Positions 37,704 through 45,282 of a stretch of 54,608 nt of DNA are shown one piece after another (the stretch's first letter is position 1; each line of letters starts with the position of its first letter). The stretch comes from CAYGYG01 sp964354155 (GTDB lineage: Bacteria > Hydrothermota > Tepidihabitantia > SM23-42 > CAYGYG01), in the NCBI GenBank assembly GCA_964354155.1, contig CAYGYG010000019.1:1-54608 (forward strand), read 5' to 3'. A model generated the notes under the pieces. The model did no database searches, was not told where the DNA came from, and was given only the letters and a program-made list of their open reading frames with translations. The translations under genes and the position numbers were made by a program.

Positions 37704-39818
37704 CTATCGCAGAACCGTCATCTTTCGAACGATGTTGTGGTTGTCAACGGAATAGTCAACGAAGTAGACGCCGTTCGGCAGACGGCTGGCATCTACTACT
37801 AGTTGCTTCATGCCCGGTTCAGTCAGACCCGAGTGGAGCGTCTCAACGAGCCGGCCGCCGGTATCATAGAGCTTCAATGAAATCCATCCGCGCTGCGGCA
37901 GTCCGTAGCTGACCTGGATCAGATTTCGTGCCGGCGACCGAACGCGGAGCGTGAACTGAGCGGGGATTTCTTCCCGACTATCCTCGGCGATCCTCACCGG
38001 TGTATATCCCCGCCAGTGGGCGAAGATGTTTTCGACCCGGTAGGTGCCGGCGTTGGACCGCAAGGCGAGGACAAAGGGGAGAACTGAGTCGGCGTCCGGG
38101 ATGCCGGACAGCACCCGGAACTGGAACCGGTCAACATTATTATTTCCTTTCCGATTAGGTCCTTCGAGACTGTCCAGGTCGCCGAAGGTCGCGGTCGAGT
38201 CTTCAATGACCACATAGTTGAAGCCGGGACGGACCCGCAAGATCCCGGTGATGCCGGTGGCACGGCGGCCGCCCGCACTCCAGATCGTGTCAACCATCTG
38301 CACCCGCTCGCCGGGGTCAGCCCGGCCGTTGTTGTTGCCGTTGCCCCAGTTGTCGATGATCGCGTGGCCGGCGTAGGCCAGGCTCGGGCTTCTGGGCATG
38401 GCCTGAAGCGCCCGCCAGCAGTCGATAATACCCCAGCCGTACACGCTATCTTCACCTGGCGTGCCCCGGTCAACCGCAGTATACATCAGGATTTTCTTGG
38501 CTGAGTCCGGCGTGATATTGGTATTGTATTGTCTCAGTAAAAGAAAGGCTCCGACCGGATGTGCCTGCGCCATGGAAACTCCACTCATGGTTCCGTAACC
38601 ACCAGTATTAATGCAAGATCGAATATTAACACCGGGTGCACTCACTTCAGGCTTGCACCAGTAGATACTGGGATAATATGTCGTGCAATCGGTTGGACCG
38701 CGACTTGAGAAGCTTGCAATATTTCCCTGATTGTCAACTGCAACCACTGCATAGTTGAGGGTATAGGTAGTGCAGATATTTGCCGGGCTTCTATGAGTCT
38801 GACGGGTGGGTCCTTCACTTCCGGCTGAGAAGACGTTCATGCAACCAGCTGCCTCAAGATTGAAAATCTCACGGTTCCATCTGCGATCGCAGTCCTGATA
38901 ACCTGAAAAACGGGCATCAATACCCCATGCATTCGAACAGGCATCCGGTACATCATAGACCGTGGCGGGATTAGAATCAGGGTCAGCCGCCCAATTATAA
39001 GCATCTCGAACATCAGAATCAAAAGCTGGACCAGTCCCTTGATTAAGAGCATTATCAGCGATCCATTGACCGCCAAATGCTACGCCAACTGTATCACCTG
39101 GATGACCTCCAACCATAATGCCACAGACATGGGTTCCATGGCCATGTGGGTCAGTTGGATTAGGCGACGTGCCGATTGCATCTTTCCAGGCCTGATTTAG
39201 CAAAGCGCCGTTCCGAGCACGCCACCTTGAAAGAAGACAGATATGCTGGAGATAGACGCCGGTATCGAAGGAAAAGGTGAGTCGGCCCAACCCGTTAATA
39301 CCTCTACGCCACAACGAATCGGCTCGGATCATTGCCAATCCCCACTCATAGGCTTTGGAATGATCCGGGGCCGGTCCTATGTCAACCGGTTTGATCAACT
39401 CAACCGGCAGGTCGCGATAGATAATATCGACATCGCGCCGCGCCACAACATTGGCCAGGGTCGATTTCTTGCCGATGAAACCGATTGAGTTGGAAAGCCA
39501 GAAGGGACGGATCGACCGGACATTACCCGCAGCCTTTTCCGCATTGAGATGGGCCAGGATGTCTTTCTGACTTACGTCACACTTGTTCATCAGGGCGCTG
39601 CAGATGACATAGTGCCTCTCCTGACGGTCCGCATTACGGGCGTTAAGATCGGCATCAAGCGCACTGACATCAACCTGGTCGGCCATGATGACAATCGCGC
39701 GCACGTCGGCGTCATCGGGCATGGCTGATAGATACTCCTCAAAGGGCGGCTCAAAATAGCCGGCCGTAAGCAAGGTAATAGCAGAAAGGGTCAGCAGTAC
39801 AACTATCCTGTTCATCAA
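37704..39818 (-). CDS. Secreted subtilase-like protein (S8), paralogue A with altered active site
   Basis: The 704-residue product has a signal peptide, an I9-like propeptide region (about 30-150), an S8 domain (about 170-480), an Ig-like domain and a FlgD/type-IX-like tail (LPNGVYFVDYS). The catalytic Asp (SFDTGV), His (GHGTHVCG) and Ser (GVSMAQAH) are present. However, the oxyanion-hole Asn is Ser (AGSEGP), where paralogue B has AGNEGP. The motif around the catalytic Ser is GVSMAQAHPVG instead of GTSMAxPHVAG. Reduced or altered activity is likely. Its central part (roughly 38510-39220) is visibly AT-richer than the flanks and the paralogue. It has its own promoter and terminator. Confidence 0.88.
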   Translation of the reverse strand: MMNRIVVLLTLSAITLLTAGYFEPPFEEYLSAMPDDADVRAIVIMADQVDVSALDADLNARNADRQERHYVICSALMNKCDVSQKDILAHLNAEKAAGNVRSIRPFWLSNSIGFIGKKSTLANVVARRDVDIIYRDLPVELIKPVDIGPAPDHSKAYEWGLAMIRADSLWRRGINGLGRLTFSFDTGVYLQHICLLSRWRARNGALLNQAWKDAIGTSPNPTDPHGHGTHVCGIMVGGHPGDTVGVAFGGQWIADNALNQGTGPAFDSDVRDAYNWAADPDSNPATVYDVPDACSNAWGIDARFSGYQDCDRRWNREIFNLEAAGCMNVFSAGSEGPTRQTHRSPANICTTYTLNYAVVAVDNQGNIASFSSRGPTDCTTYYPSIYWCKPEVSAPGVNIRSCINTGGYGTMSGVSMAQAHPVGAFLLLRQYNTNITPDSAKKILMYTAVDRGTPGEDSVYGWGIIDCWRALQAMPRSPSLAYAGHAIIDNWGNGNNNGRADPGERVQMVDTIWSAGGRRATGITGILRVRPGFNYVVIEDSTATFGDLDSLEGPNRKGNNNVDRFQFRVLSGIPDADSVLPFVLALRSNAGTYRVENIFAHWRGYTPVRIAEDSREEIPAQFTLRVRSPARNLIQVSYGLPQRGWISLKLYDTGGRLVETLHSGLTEPGMKQLVVDASRLPNGVYFVDYSVDNHNIVRKMTVLR

Positions 39819-39881
39819 GGCCTCCTTTTGGTTACAGCGGCGAATCGCCCAACTGACGCAAATTGTACGGCAATTCTCGAT

Positions 39882-39909
39882 AGTATAACTGGGTCGGCAA
39901 GGTTGTCAA
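39882..39909 (-). promoter_or_regulatory. Promoter for subtilase paralogue A
   Basis: On the minus strand TTGACA (39909-39904) and TATACT (39887-39882) are 16 bp apart. The leader is about 55 nt and carries an AAGGAGG site. Confidence 0.7.
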
Positions 39910-39922
39910 GCAAAATCAACCC

Positions 39923-39950
39923 TTGCAATTCCTGATTTCCCGGCTATCTT
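39923..39950 (+). promoter_or_regulatory. Possible promoter for the DUF1573 gene
   Basis: TTGCAA (39923-39928) and TATCTT (39945-39950) are 16 bp apart. The match to consensus is weaker than at other sites. Confidence 0.4.
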
Positions 39951-39975
39951 TCTCAGGCAAGGAGGAATTCCAAGA

Positions 39976-40611
39976 ATGAAATCGATAATGCTATTGTTAC
40001 TTGGTTTGTTTGTGATCGGGCCGGCTTCGAATCTTGAGGTATCCGAAAACCCTTGGGACTTCGGTTCGATTCCCAAGATAGCTTATGCCCATCATACCTT
40101 CACGATCAAGAACACCGGGACGCAGCCGATCCGGATTCTCAAGATGCGTCGCTTCTGCGGGTGCCTCGTCTATAGCCTGCCCGACACGATCATCTATCCC
40201 GGTGCCACGACGCGTCTCAACGTCGGCTATTTCAGTAATATCAAGTCGACCAACGAACAGAATAGAATCTATGTGACCACGGACGATCCGATTACTGAGA
40301 CTCTCAAGTTTACGATCAAAGCCAAAGTGGGAGCGGATACGACCGGGTACCGGATTGAGCCCAGGAGAATAAAGGTAGCCGATCTCAAGGGCGGCAGTCT
40401 GAGAGTTTTCAACGATACCGACACTCTGGCCCGGCTCAAGCTTGTGGAGACAACCAGCGGCATTGAAGTCAAGGCAGAAACAACCGTGATCGGAACCCGG
40501 AAGAGCGTCAAGATTGAATACCAGTCCAAGTACCGGGCATTCAATGAAAAACCTTCGATATTGATCCAGCTGAACGACTATCGTATGACAATTCCGATTG
40601 ATCCTAAGTAA
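39976..40611 (+). CDS. Exported DUF1573-domain protein
   Basis: AAGGAGG (39959-39965) precedes the ATG. The 211-residue product has a signal peptide and one DUF1573 Ig-like domain (about 25-110), with the usual WDFGSI start, the central FTIKNTG and a CGC motif (RFCGCLV). A second beta-rich half has no clear family. DUF1573 proteins are envelope proteins common in Bacteroidota-type bacteria; their role is not established. It lies between the two subtilase paralogues but on the opposite strand. A bidirectional terminator follows. Confidence 0.82.
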   Translation: MKSIMLLLLGLFVIGPASNLEVSENPWDFGSIPKIAYAHHTFTIKNTGTQPIRILKMRRFCGCLVYSLPDTIIYPGATTRLNVGYFSNIKSTNEQNRIYVTTDDPITETLKFTIKAKVGADTTGYRIEPRRIKVADLKGGSLRVFNDTDTLARLKLVETTSGIEVKAETTVIGTRKSVKIEYQSKYRAFNEKPSILIQLNDYRMTIPIDPK

Positions 40612-40630
40612 CTCCTGGCTGCGAACAAAA

Positions 40631-40654
40631 AAAGGGCCCCTTGCGGGGCCCTTT
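40631..40654. terminator. Bidirectional rho-independent terminator
   Basis: A 10-bp stem (40631-40640 with 40645-40654), loop TTGC, has an A-tract on the left and a T-rich right side. It serves the DUF1573 gene and the convergent subtilase. Confidence 0.85.
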
Positions 40655-40668
40655 GCTTCTTATTCGTG

Positions 40669-42777
40669 CTATCTCATGAGGACGAGTTTCTTCACCGCGT
40701 TGCTGTTGTCGAAGGAAGCGTGGACGAAGTAGATGCCCGCCGCCAGTTTCTTGCCGTCAAGCACCACAGTTCGTGTGCCAGCACTCTGACGGCCGTCGGC
40801 CATGGTCAGGACCAAAGCGCCGGTCGAGTTGTAGAGCTTGAGTGAAACCTGGGCCGGACGCGGCAGACCATAGGTGATCTGAGCCGCATCCCGGGTCGGG
40901 GAGGCGACATCGAGGACGAAGCTTACCGGCACGTTGCCCGGCTCTTCCTCGACGATCTTCACCGGCGTGTAACCTCGCCAGTGGGCATAGAGGTTGCTAA
41001 CGCGATATGTGGCGCCGTTGGACCTAAGTTCCAGGACAAACGGGATAATCGATTCCACCGCCGGGATCGTGGACAAAACCCGGAAGGTGAATTGATCAGC
41101 GTTGTTGTTGCCCTTGCGATTGGCACCGCCGACACTGTCGCAATCGGTAAAGGTCCCGAGCGAGTCCTCGATGACCGCATAGGTGAAGCCGCTGCGGAGG
41201 CGCAGCACACCGGTGATACCAGTTGCCCTGCGTCCGCCGGCGCTCCAGATCGTGTCGATCATCCGGACGCGCTCGCCTGGGTCAGCCCGGCCGTTGTTGT
41301 TACCGTTGCCCCAGTTATCGATGATGGCATGACGGTAGTAAGCCAAGCTCGGGCTTCTCGGCATGACGTTGAGGAGTCGGGCCATGTCGATGATGCCCCA
41401 GCCGTACACGCTGTCCTCACCAGCCGTACCCTTGTCGCGGCAGGTGTACATCATCAGCTTCTTCAGGGTGTCGCCCTGGATGTTGGTATTGTACTGCCGC
41501 ATCAACAGGAAGGCACCAGCGACATGCGGACCGGCCATTGAGGTTCCGCTCATCGTGCCATAGCCGCCGGTACGAAGACTGGAACGCACATTGACGCCCG
41601 GCGCGCTCACTTCAGGCTTGCACCGGGTTGTGGCGCTGTACATCGTGCAGTCGGTCGGACCACGGCTTGAGAAGTTCGCGATATTCTCGGTATTGTCAAC
41701 GGCACCGACTGAATAGTTGAGCGTGAACGTCGAGCAGATGTTGGCCGGGCTGCGGTGACTTGCGCGGGTCGGTCCTTCATTGCCAGCCGAGAATTCGACT
41801 ACACAGCCAGCTGCTTCGAGTCGGTAGATCTCGCCATTCCATCTGCGGTCACAATCCACATAACCGGTGAATCCCGAATTGATGCCCCACGAGTTTTGAC
41901 AGGCATCGGGTACGTCATAGACCGTGGCCGCGTTTCCGTCCGGATCCGCAGCCCACGTATAGGCATCACGAACGTCTGCGTCGAACGCAGCACCGACGCC
42001 TTGGTTGATGGCATTGTCGGCGATCCACTGGCCGCCGAAAGCCATGCCGACTGTATCACCGGGGCTGCCGCCGACCATGGTGCCGGTGCAGTGGGTGCCA
42101 TGGCCATTGCCATCGCTCGGATAGGTGGTCGTGCCCAGCGCGTCTTTCCAGGCATGGGCCGGTAAAGCGCCGTTGCGACCACGATAACGGCTGAGTAAAC
42201 AGAGGTGACCGGGGAAAACACCGGTATCAAGACTGAAAGTCAGACGGCCCAGGCCGTCGATGCCTTTGCGCCAGCAGGAGTCGGCCCGAACCATCGCCAG
42301 ACTCCACTCATAGGCTTTGGAATGATCCGGGGCTGGTCCTATGTAAACCGGCTTGATTAACTCAACCGGCAGGTCGCGATAGATAATGTCGACATCGCGA
42401 CGCGCAACAACATTGGCCAGGGTCGATTTCTTGCCGATGAAACCGATTGAGTTGGAAAGCCAGAAGGGATGGATTGACCGGACATTACCCTTTGCCTTTT
42501 CCGCATTGAGATAAGCCAGGATATCTTTCTGGCTCTCGCTGCACTTGTTCATCAAGGCACTGCAGATGACATAATGCCGCTCCTGACGGTCGGCATTACG
42601 GGCGGTAAGGTCGGCATCAAGGATGCCCACGTCAACCTGGTCGGCCATGATGACGATGGCCCGTACTTCGCCGTCGTCCGGTACCGTGCCCAGATACTCC
42701 TCAAAGGGCGGCTCAAAATAGCCGGCCACCAGAATACCAACGAATAGAATCGATAACAGAATCGACGCTCTTCTCAT
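40669..42777 (-). CDS. Secreted subtilase (S8), paralogue B
   Basis: The 702-residue product has the same domain order as paralogue A: signal peptide, propeptide, S8 domain, Ig-like domain and sorting tail (LAAGIYFVHAS). Here the active site is canonical: Asp in SLDTGV, His in GHGTHCTG, oxyanion Asn in AGNEGP and Ser in GTSMAGPHVAG. It is expected to be an active extracellular endopeptidase. An AAGGAGG site precedes the start. Its propeptide coding region is nearly identical at DNA level to that of paralogue A (42300-42540 against 39325-39560), while the protease domains have diverged, which suggests duplication with partial gene conversion. Confidence 0.93.
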   Translation of the reverse strand: MRRASILLSILFVGILVAGYFEPPFEEYLGTVPDDGEVRAIVIMADQVDVGILDADLTARNADRQERHYVICSALMNKCSESQKDILAYLNAEKAKGNVRSIHPFWLSNSIGFIGKKSTLANVVARRDVDIIYRDLPVELIKPVYIGPAPDHSKAYEWSLAMVRADSCWRKGIDGLGRLTFSLDTGVFPGHLCLLSRYRGRNGALPAHAWKDALGTTTYPSDGNGHGTHCTGTMVGGSPGDTVGMAFGGQWIADNAINQGVGAAFDADVRDAYTWAADPDGNAATVYDVPDACQNSWGINSGFTGYVDCDRRWNGEIYRLEAAGCVVEFSAGNEGPTRASHRSPANICSTFTLNYSVGAVDNTENIANFSSRGPTDCTMYSATTRCKPEVSAPGVNVRSSLRTGGYGTMSGTSMAGPHVAGAFLLMRQYNTNIQGDTLKKLMMYTCRDKGTAGEDSVYGWGIIDMARLLNVMPRSPSLAYYRHAIIDNWGNGNNNGRADPGERVRMIDTIWSAGGRRATGITGVLRLRSGFTYAVIEDSLGTFTDCDSVGGANRKGNNNADQFTFRVLSTIPAVESIIPFVLELRSNGATYRVSNLYAHWRGYTPVKIVEEEPGNVPVSFVLDVASPTRDAAQITYGLPRPAQVSLKLYNSTGALVLTMADGRQSAGTRTVVLDGKKLAAGIYFVHASFDNSNAVKKLVLMR

Positions 42778-42888
42778 TTACAACCTCCTTCAAAAAAAGA
42801 TCACCAAACCCATTTGCGTCGTTTTGCATGCAAGAACGACCTCATAAGCTTGCTTGTTGTTCGCCTCCACCCCGCGCTTGCGTGCCTA

Positions 42889-42916
42889 ACTATAACTAAC
42901 AATGATCGATTGTCAA
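42889..42916 (-). promoter_or_regulatory. Promoter for subtilase paralogue B
   Basis: On the minus strand TTGACA (42916-42911) and TATAGT (42894-42889) are 16 bp apart, with a leader of about 105 nt. Confidence 0.65.
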
Positions 42917-42954
42917 GGGCTAATTCGCGGAGCGCAAAACAAAAAGGAAAAAGG

Positions 42955-42974
42955 ACCCGGGTCGCTTACCGGGT
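42955..42974 (-). terminator. Terminator overlapping the end of larE
   Basis: On the minus strand ACCCGG pairs with CCGGGT around an eight-base loop that includes the larE stop codon, followed by CCTTTTTCCTTTTTG. Confidence 0.7.
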
Positions 42975-43769
42975 ATGTTTGGTCAGCAATCGATTCATGC
43001 TGCCGGTTGCATACCCGGCTAAATCAAGCGTGATATATTCAAAACCGAGCCGGCGCAATGAGTTCACAATCACCTGCCGGCACCGAATGATTGCCCCGAA
43101 GTCGTCCCGGTTGATTTCAATCCGGGCGACCAGCCCGTGAGCGCGCACGCGAACTTGTTTGAAGCCGAGACGGCCCAGTACGGCTTCGGCCTTGTCGATC
43201 CTGGCGACGAGGCGTGTCGTGATTCTCGTGCCGTAGGGGATGCGTGAAGCAAGACAGGCCAGGGCGGGTTTGGACCAGTTCCGCAGTCCGAGTTTGCGCG
43301 CGCATTGCCTGATTTCGTCCTTGGTGAACCGGGCCTGGGCAAGAGGGCTCTTGATGCCAAGCTCAACCGCGGCGCGGGAACCGGGCCGGAAATCAGTCCG
43401 GTCGGAGAAGTTGGTTGCATCAGCCACAACATAACCTAAAGGACGGGCGATCTTTTTCAAGCGCCCGAAAAGCTCTTTCTTACAGTAATAGCAGCGCATT
43501 GGGGGATTGCGGGTGAACTGAGACCGGGATAGCTCATGAGTCTTGATGACCATGTGCTTGACCTTAAACTGCCGGGCCAGTCGACGGGCCGCAGCGGTCT
43601 CGGTCTTAGGATACAAGGCCGAGGATGCCGTGACGCAGACCAGCCGCTCATGGAGAATACCCGCGGCCACTTTCATTAGAAAACTGCTGTCGACGCCGCC
43701 GGAATAGGCCAGGACCATGCCGCGATACGACTTGATGATGCGCTTCAGTCGCGCAAGCTTTGCCGTCAT
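42966..43769 (-). CDS. larE: LarE-type ATP-dependent sacrificial sulfur transferase
   Basis: The 267-residue product has the PP-loop motif SGGVDSS near residue 23 and the LarE segment PALACLASRIPYGTRIT with its conserved Cys. A second cysteine pair, RCYYC, lies near residue 91. LarE proteins insert sulfur into the pyridinium precursor of the nickel-pincer cofactor, using their own Cys or a cluster-bound sulfide. Neither larB, larC nor a racemase is in the window, so another thiolation target cannot be excluded. It starts directly after the stop codon of the upstream cysteine synthase gene, so the two are translationally coupled. Confidence 0.85.
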   Translation of the reverse strand: MTAKLARLKRIIKSYRGMVLAYSGGVDSSFLMKVAAGILHERLVCVTASSALYPKTETAAARRLARQFKVKHMVIKTHELSRSQFTRNPPMRCYYCKKELFGRLKKIARPLGYVVADATNFSDRTDFRPGSRAAVELGIKSPLAQARFTKDEIRQCARKLGLRNWSKPALACLASRIPYGTRITTRLVARIDKAEAVLGRLGFKQVRVRAHGLVARIEINRDDFGAIIRCRQVIVNSLRRLGFEYITLDLAGYATGSMNRLLTKHTR

Positions 43770-44696
43770 CTAAGCGTCGAAAAGACCAGGGGCGTTGACG
43801 TATCTTTCCCCGGAGTCAGGACAGATGAAAACGATGGTCTTGCCGTCGAATCCACCGCGCCGGGCAAGCTCGATTGCGGCCCAAGCCGCCGCACCGGACG
43901 AGGGCCCGGCCAAAATACCTTCTTCGCGGGCCAGGAGCCGGGTTGTCTCCAGGGCGGCCTGGTCGGTTACGGCCACGACTTCGTCGATAAGTTCGCGGGC
44001 CAGAAGGGACGGCACGAATCCGGCACCAATGCCAACGATGGCATGAGGCCCGGGTTTGCCGCCGGAGAGTACGGCGGAACTGGCCGGCTCGACCGCGACG
44101 ATACGAATCCCCGGCTTCTTTTTCTTGAGAAAGCGGGCGCATCCGGTTATGGTTCCGCCGGTTCCCACGGCCGAGACGAGAATGTCGATCGTGCCTTGCG
44201 TATCTTTCCAGAGTTCACGGGCCGTGGTCCGCTCGTGGGCGGCCGGGCCGGCGGGGTTTTTGAACTGCTGGGGCATGAAGTACTTAGCCGGGTCACGGCC
44301 GGCGATTTCGGTGGCCTGTCGGGCCGCACCGATCATGCCTTCACGCTTTGGTGTCAAGACGACTTCAGCACCCATCGCTTTGAGAAGCTTGACGCGCTCC
44401 GTGGTGACCGATTCCGGCATTACCAAGACGAGCCTAAGGCCTTGCCGGGCGCAGAGGCTGGCCAGGCTGATTGCCAGGTTACCGCTCGTCGGTTCAATGA
44501 TGGCCGTGCCGGCCTTGACCTGGCCGCGTCTTTCCGCATCGGCGATCATCTGCCGGGCAACCCGATCCTTAATGCTGTGGGTGGGGTTGGCCGATTCAAG
44601 CTTGGCCAGGACAATGACTTTGGCGTCCCGGGTCAATCGGGTGATCCGGACCAGGGGGGTTTTACCGACCGGTGGTGAAAGACGCTCCTTAAGCAT
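43770..44696 (-). CDS. cysK: Cysteine synthase (O-acetylserine sulfhydrylase type)
   Basis: The 308-residue product shows the fold-type II PLP pattern: Lys in HSIKDR (about residue 43), the Asn loop PTSGNLAIS (about 69-77), the phosphate cradle VGTGGTITG (about 175-183) and PSSGAAAWAA near the C-terminus. It makes cysteine from O-acetylserine (or phosphoserine) and sulfide in the cytoplasm. The SGN loop and length also fit cystathionine-beta-synthase-like members without a CBS domain. It is followed without a gap by larE; cysteine supply to a sulfur transferase is a plausible link. There is no clear ribosome binding site. Confidence 0.9.
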   Translation of the reverse strand: MLKERLSPPVGKTPLVRITRLTRDAKVIVLAKLESANPTHSIKDRVARQMIADAERRGQVKAGTAIIEPTSGNLAISLASLCARQGLRLVLVMPESVTTERVKLLKAMGAEVVLTPKREGMIGAARQATEIAGRDPAKYFMPQQFKNPAGPAAHERTTARELWKDTQGTIDILVSAVGTGGTITGCARFLKKKKPGIRIVAVEPASSAVLSGGKPGPHAIVGIGAGFVPSLLARELIDEVVAVTDQAALETTRLLAREEGILAGPSSGAAAWAAIELARRGGFDGKTIVFICPDSGERYVNAPGLFDA

Positions 44697-44751
44697 GCCC
44701 GTTTCGAGCTCGATCCGAAGTAATTTGACTATGCTGTGAGCTCATCGCGGT

Positions 44752-44780
44752 ATGATAACTGGCAAGCGCCGGGTTGTCAA
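44752..44780 (-). promoter_or_regulatory. Probable promoter for cysK-larE
   Basis: On the minus strand TTGACA (44780-44775) and TATCAT (44757-44752) are 17 bp apart, about 55 bp before the ATG. Confidence 0.55.
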
Positions 44781-44802
44781 TGCCTATTGCGGGCCATGAA
44801 CC

Positions 44803-44830
44803 TTGACAATTGTTCTATTTTGCATAAGAT
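44803..44830 (+). promoter_or_regulatory. Promoter for the hsp20-lon operon, near-leaderless geometry
   Basis: TTGACA (44803-44808) and TAAGAT (44825-44830) are 16 bp apart, with eight bases to the ATG at 44839. No heat-shock operator was recognised. Confidence 0.7.
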
Positions 44831-44838
44831 TGAATGAA

Positions 44839-45282
44839 ATGAAACGAACTAAGAATCGGACCTTAGCCACGGTTCGCATCCATGACGAGATCGATGGCCT
44901 TTGGGAAAAGATGACCGTCGAGGCGTTCCCGAGCTTGCGGGGCGCCTGGCGGCCGCTCTACGACCTTTTCATCACAAGAAATCGTTTGGTCTTGATCGTG
45001 GAAGTGCCCGGTGTTGAGAAGGACGACATGACGATTTCGATATCGCCGCGCGGCGTTCTCGTCCAGGGGCGGCGTAAGGCGGTGAAGTTGATCACCGAGG
45101 GGAAGATTTTCTACAACCTGGAAATCCCCTACGGCCGTTTCGAGCGGCGGATACCGTTCCCGATTGAAGTGCAGGTGAACAAGGTCAAGATCAAGGTGGC
45201 CAATGGCCTGGTGACGCTCACTTTTCCCCTGATGCCGCGCGACCGGCAACGGATTGTTCCGGTCGAAGAGGCAAAATCATGA
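44839..45282 (+). CDS. Small heat-shock protein, Hsp20/alpha-crystallin family
   Basis: The start at 44839 is chosen because the promoter occupies the longer open frame upstream. The 147-residue product has an alpha-crystallin domain (about 45-130) with VPGVEKDD in the first strands and the late VANGLVTLTFP strand, close to the family AxxxNGVLxVxxP consensus. It holds unfolding proteins in the cytoplasm. It overlaps lon by four bases (ATGA), so chaperone and protease are made together. Confidence 0.92.
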   Translation: MKRTKNRTLATVRIHDEIDGLWEKMTVEAFPSLRGAWRPLYDLFITRNRLVLIVEVPGVEKDDMTISISPRGVLVQGRRKAVKLITEGKIFYNLEIPYGRFERRIPFPIEVQVNKVKIKVANGLVTLTFPLMPRDRQRIVPVEEAKS

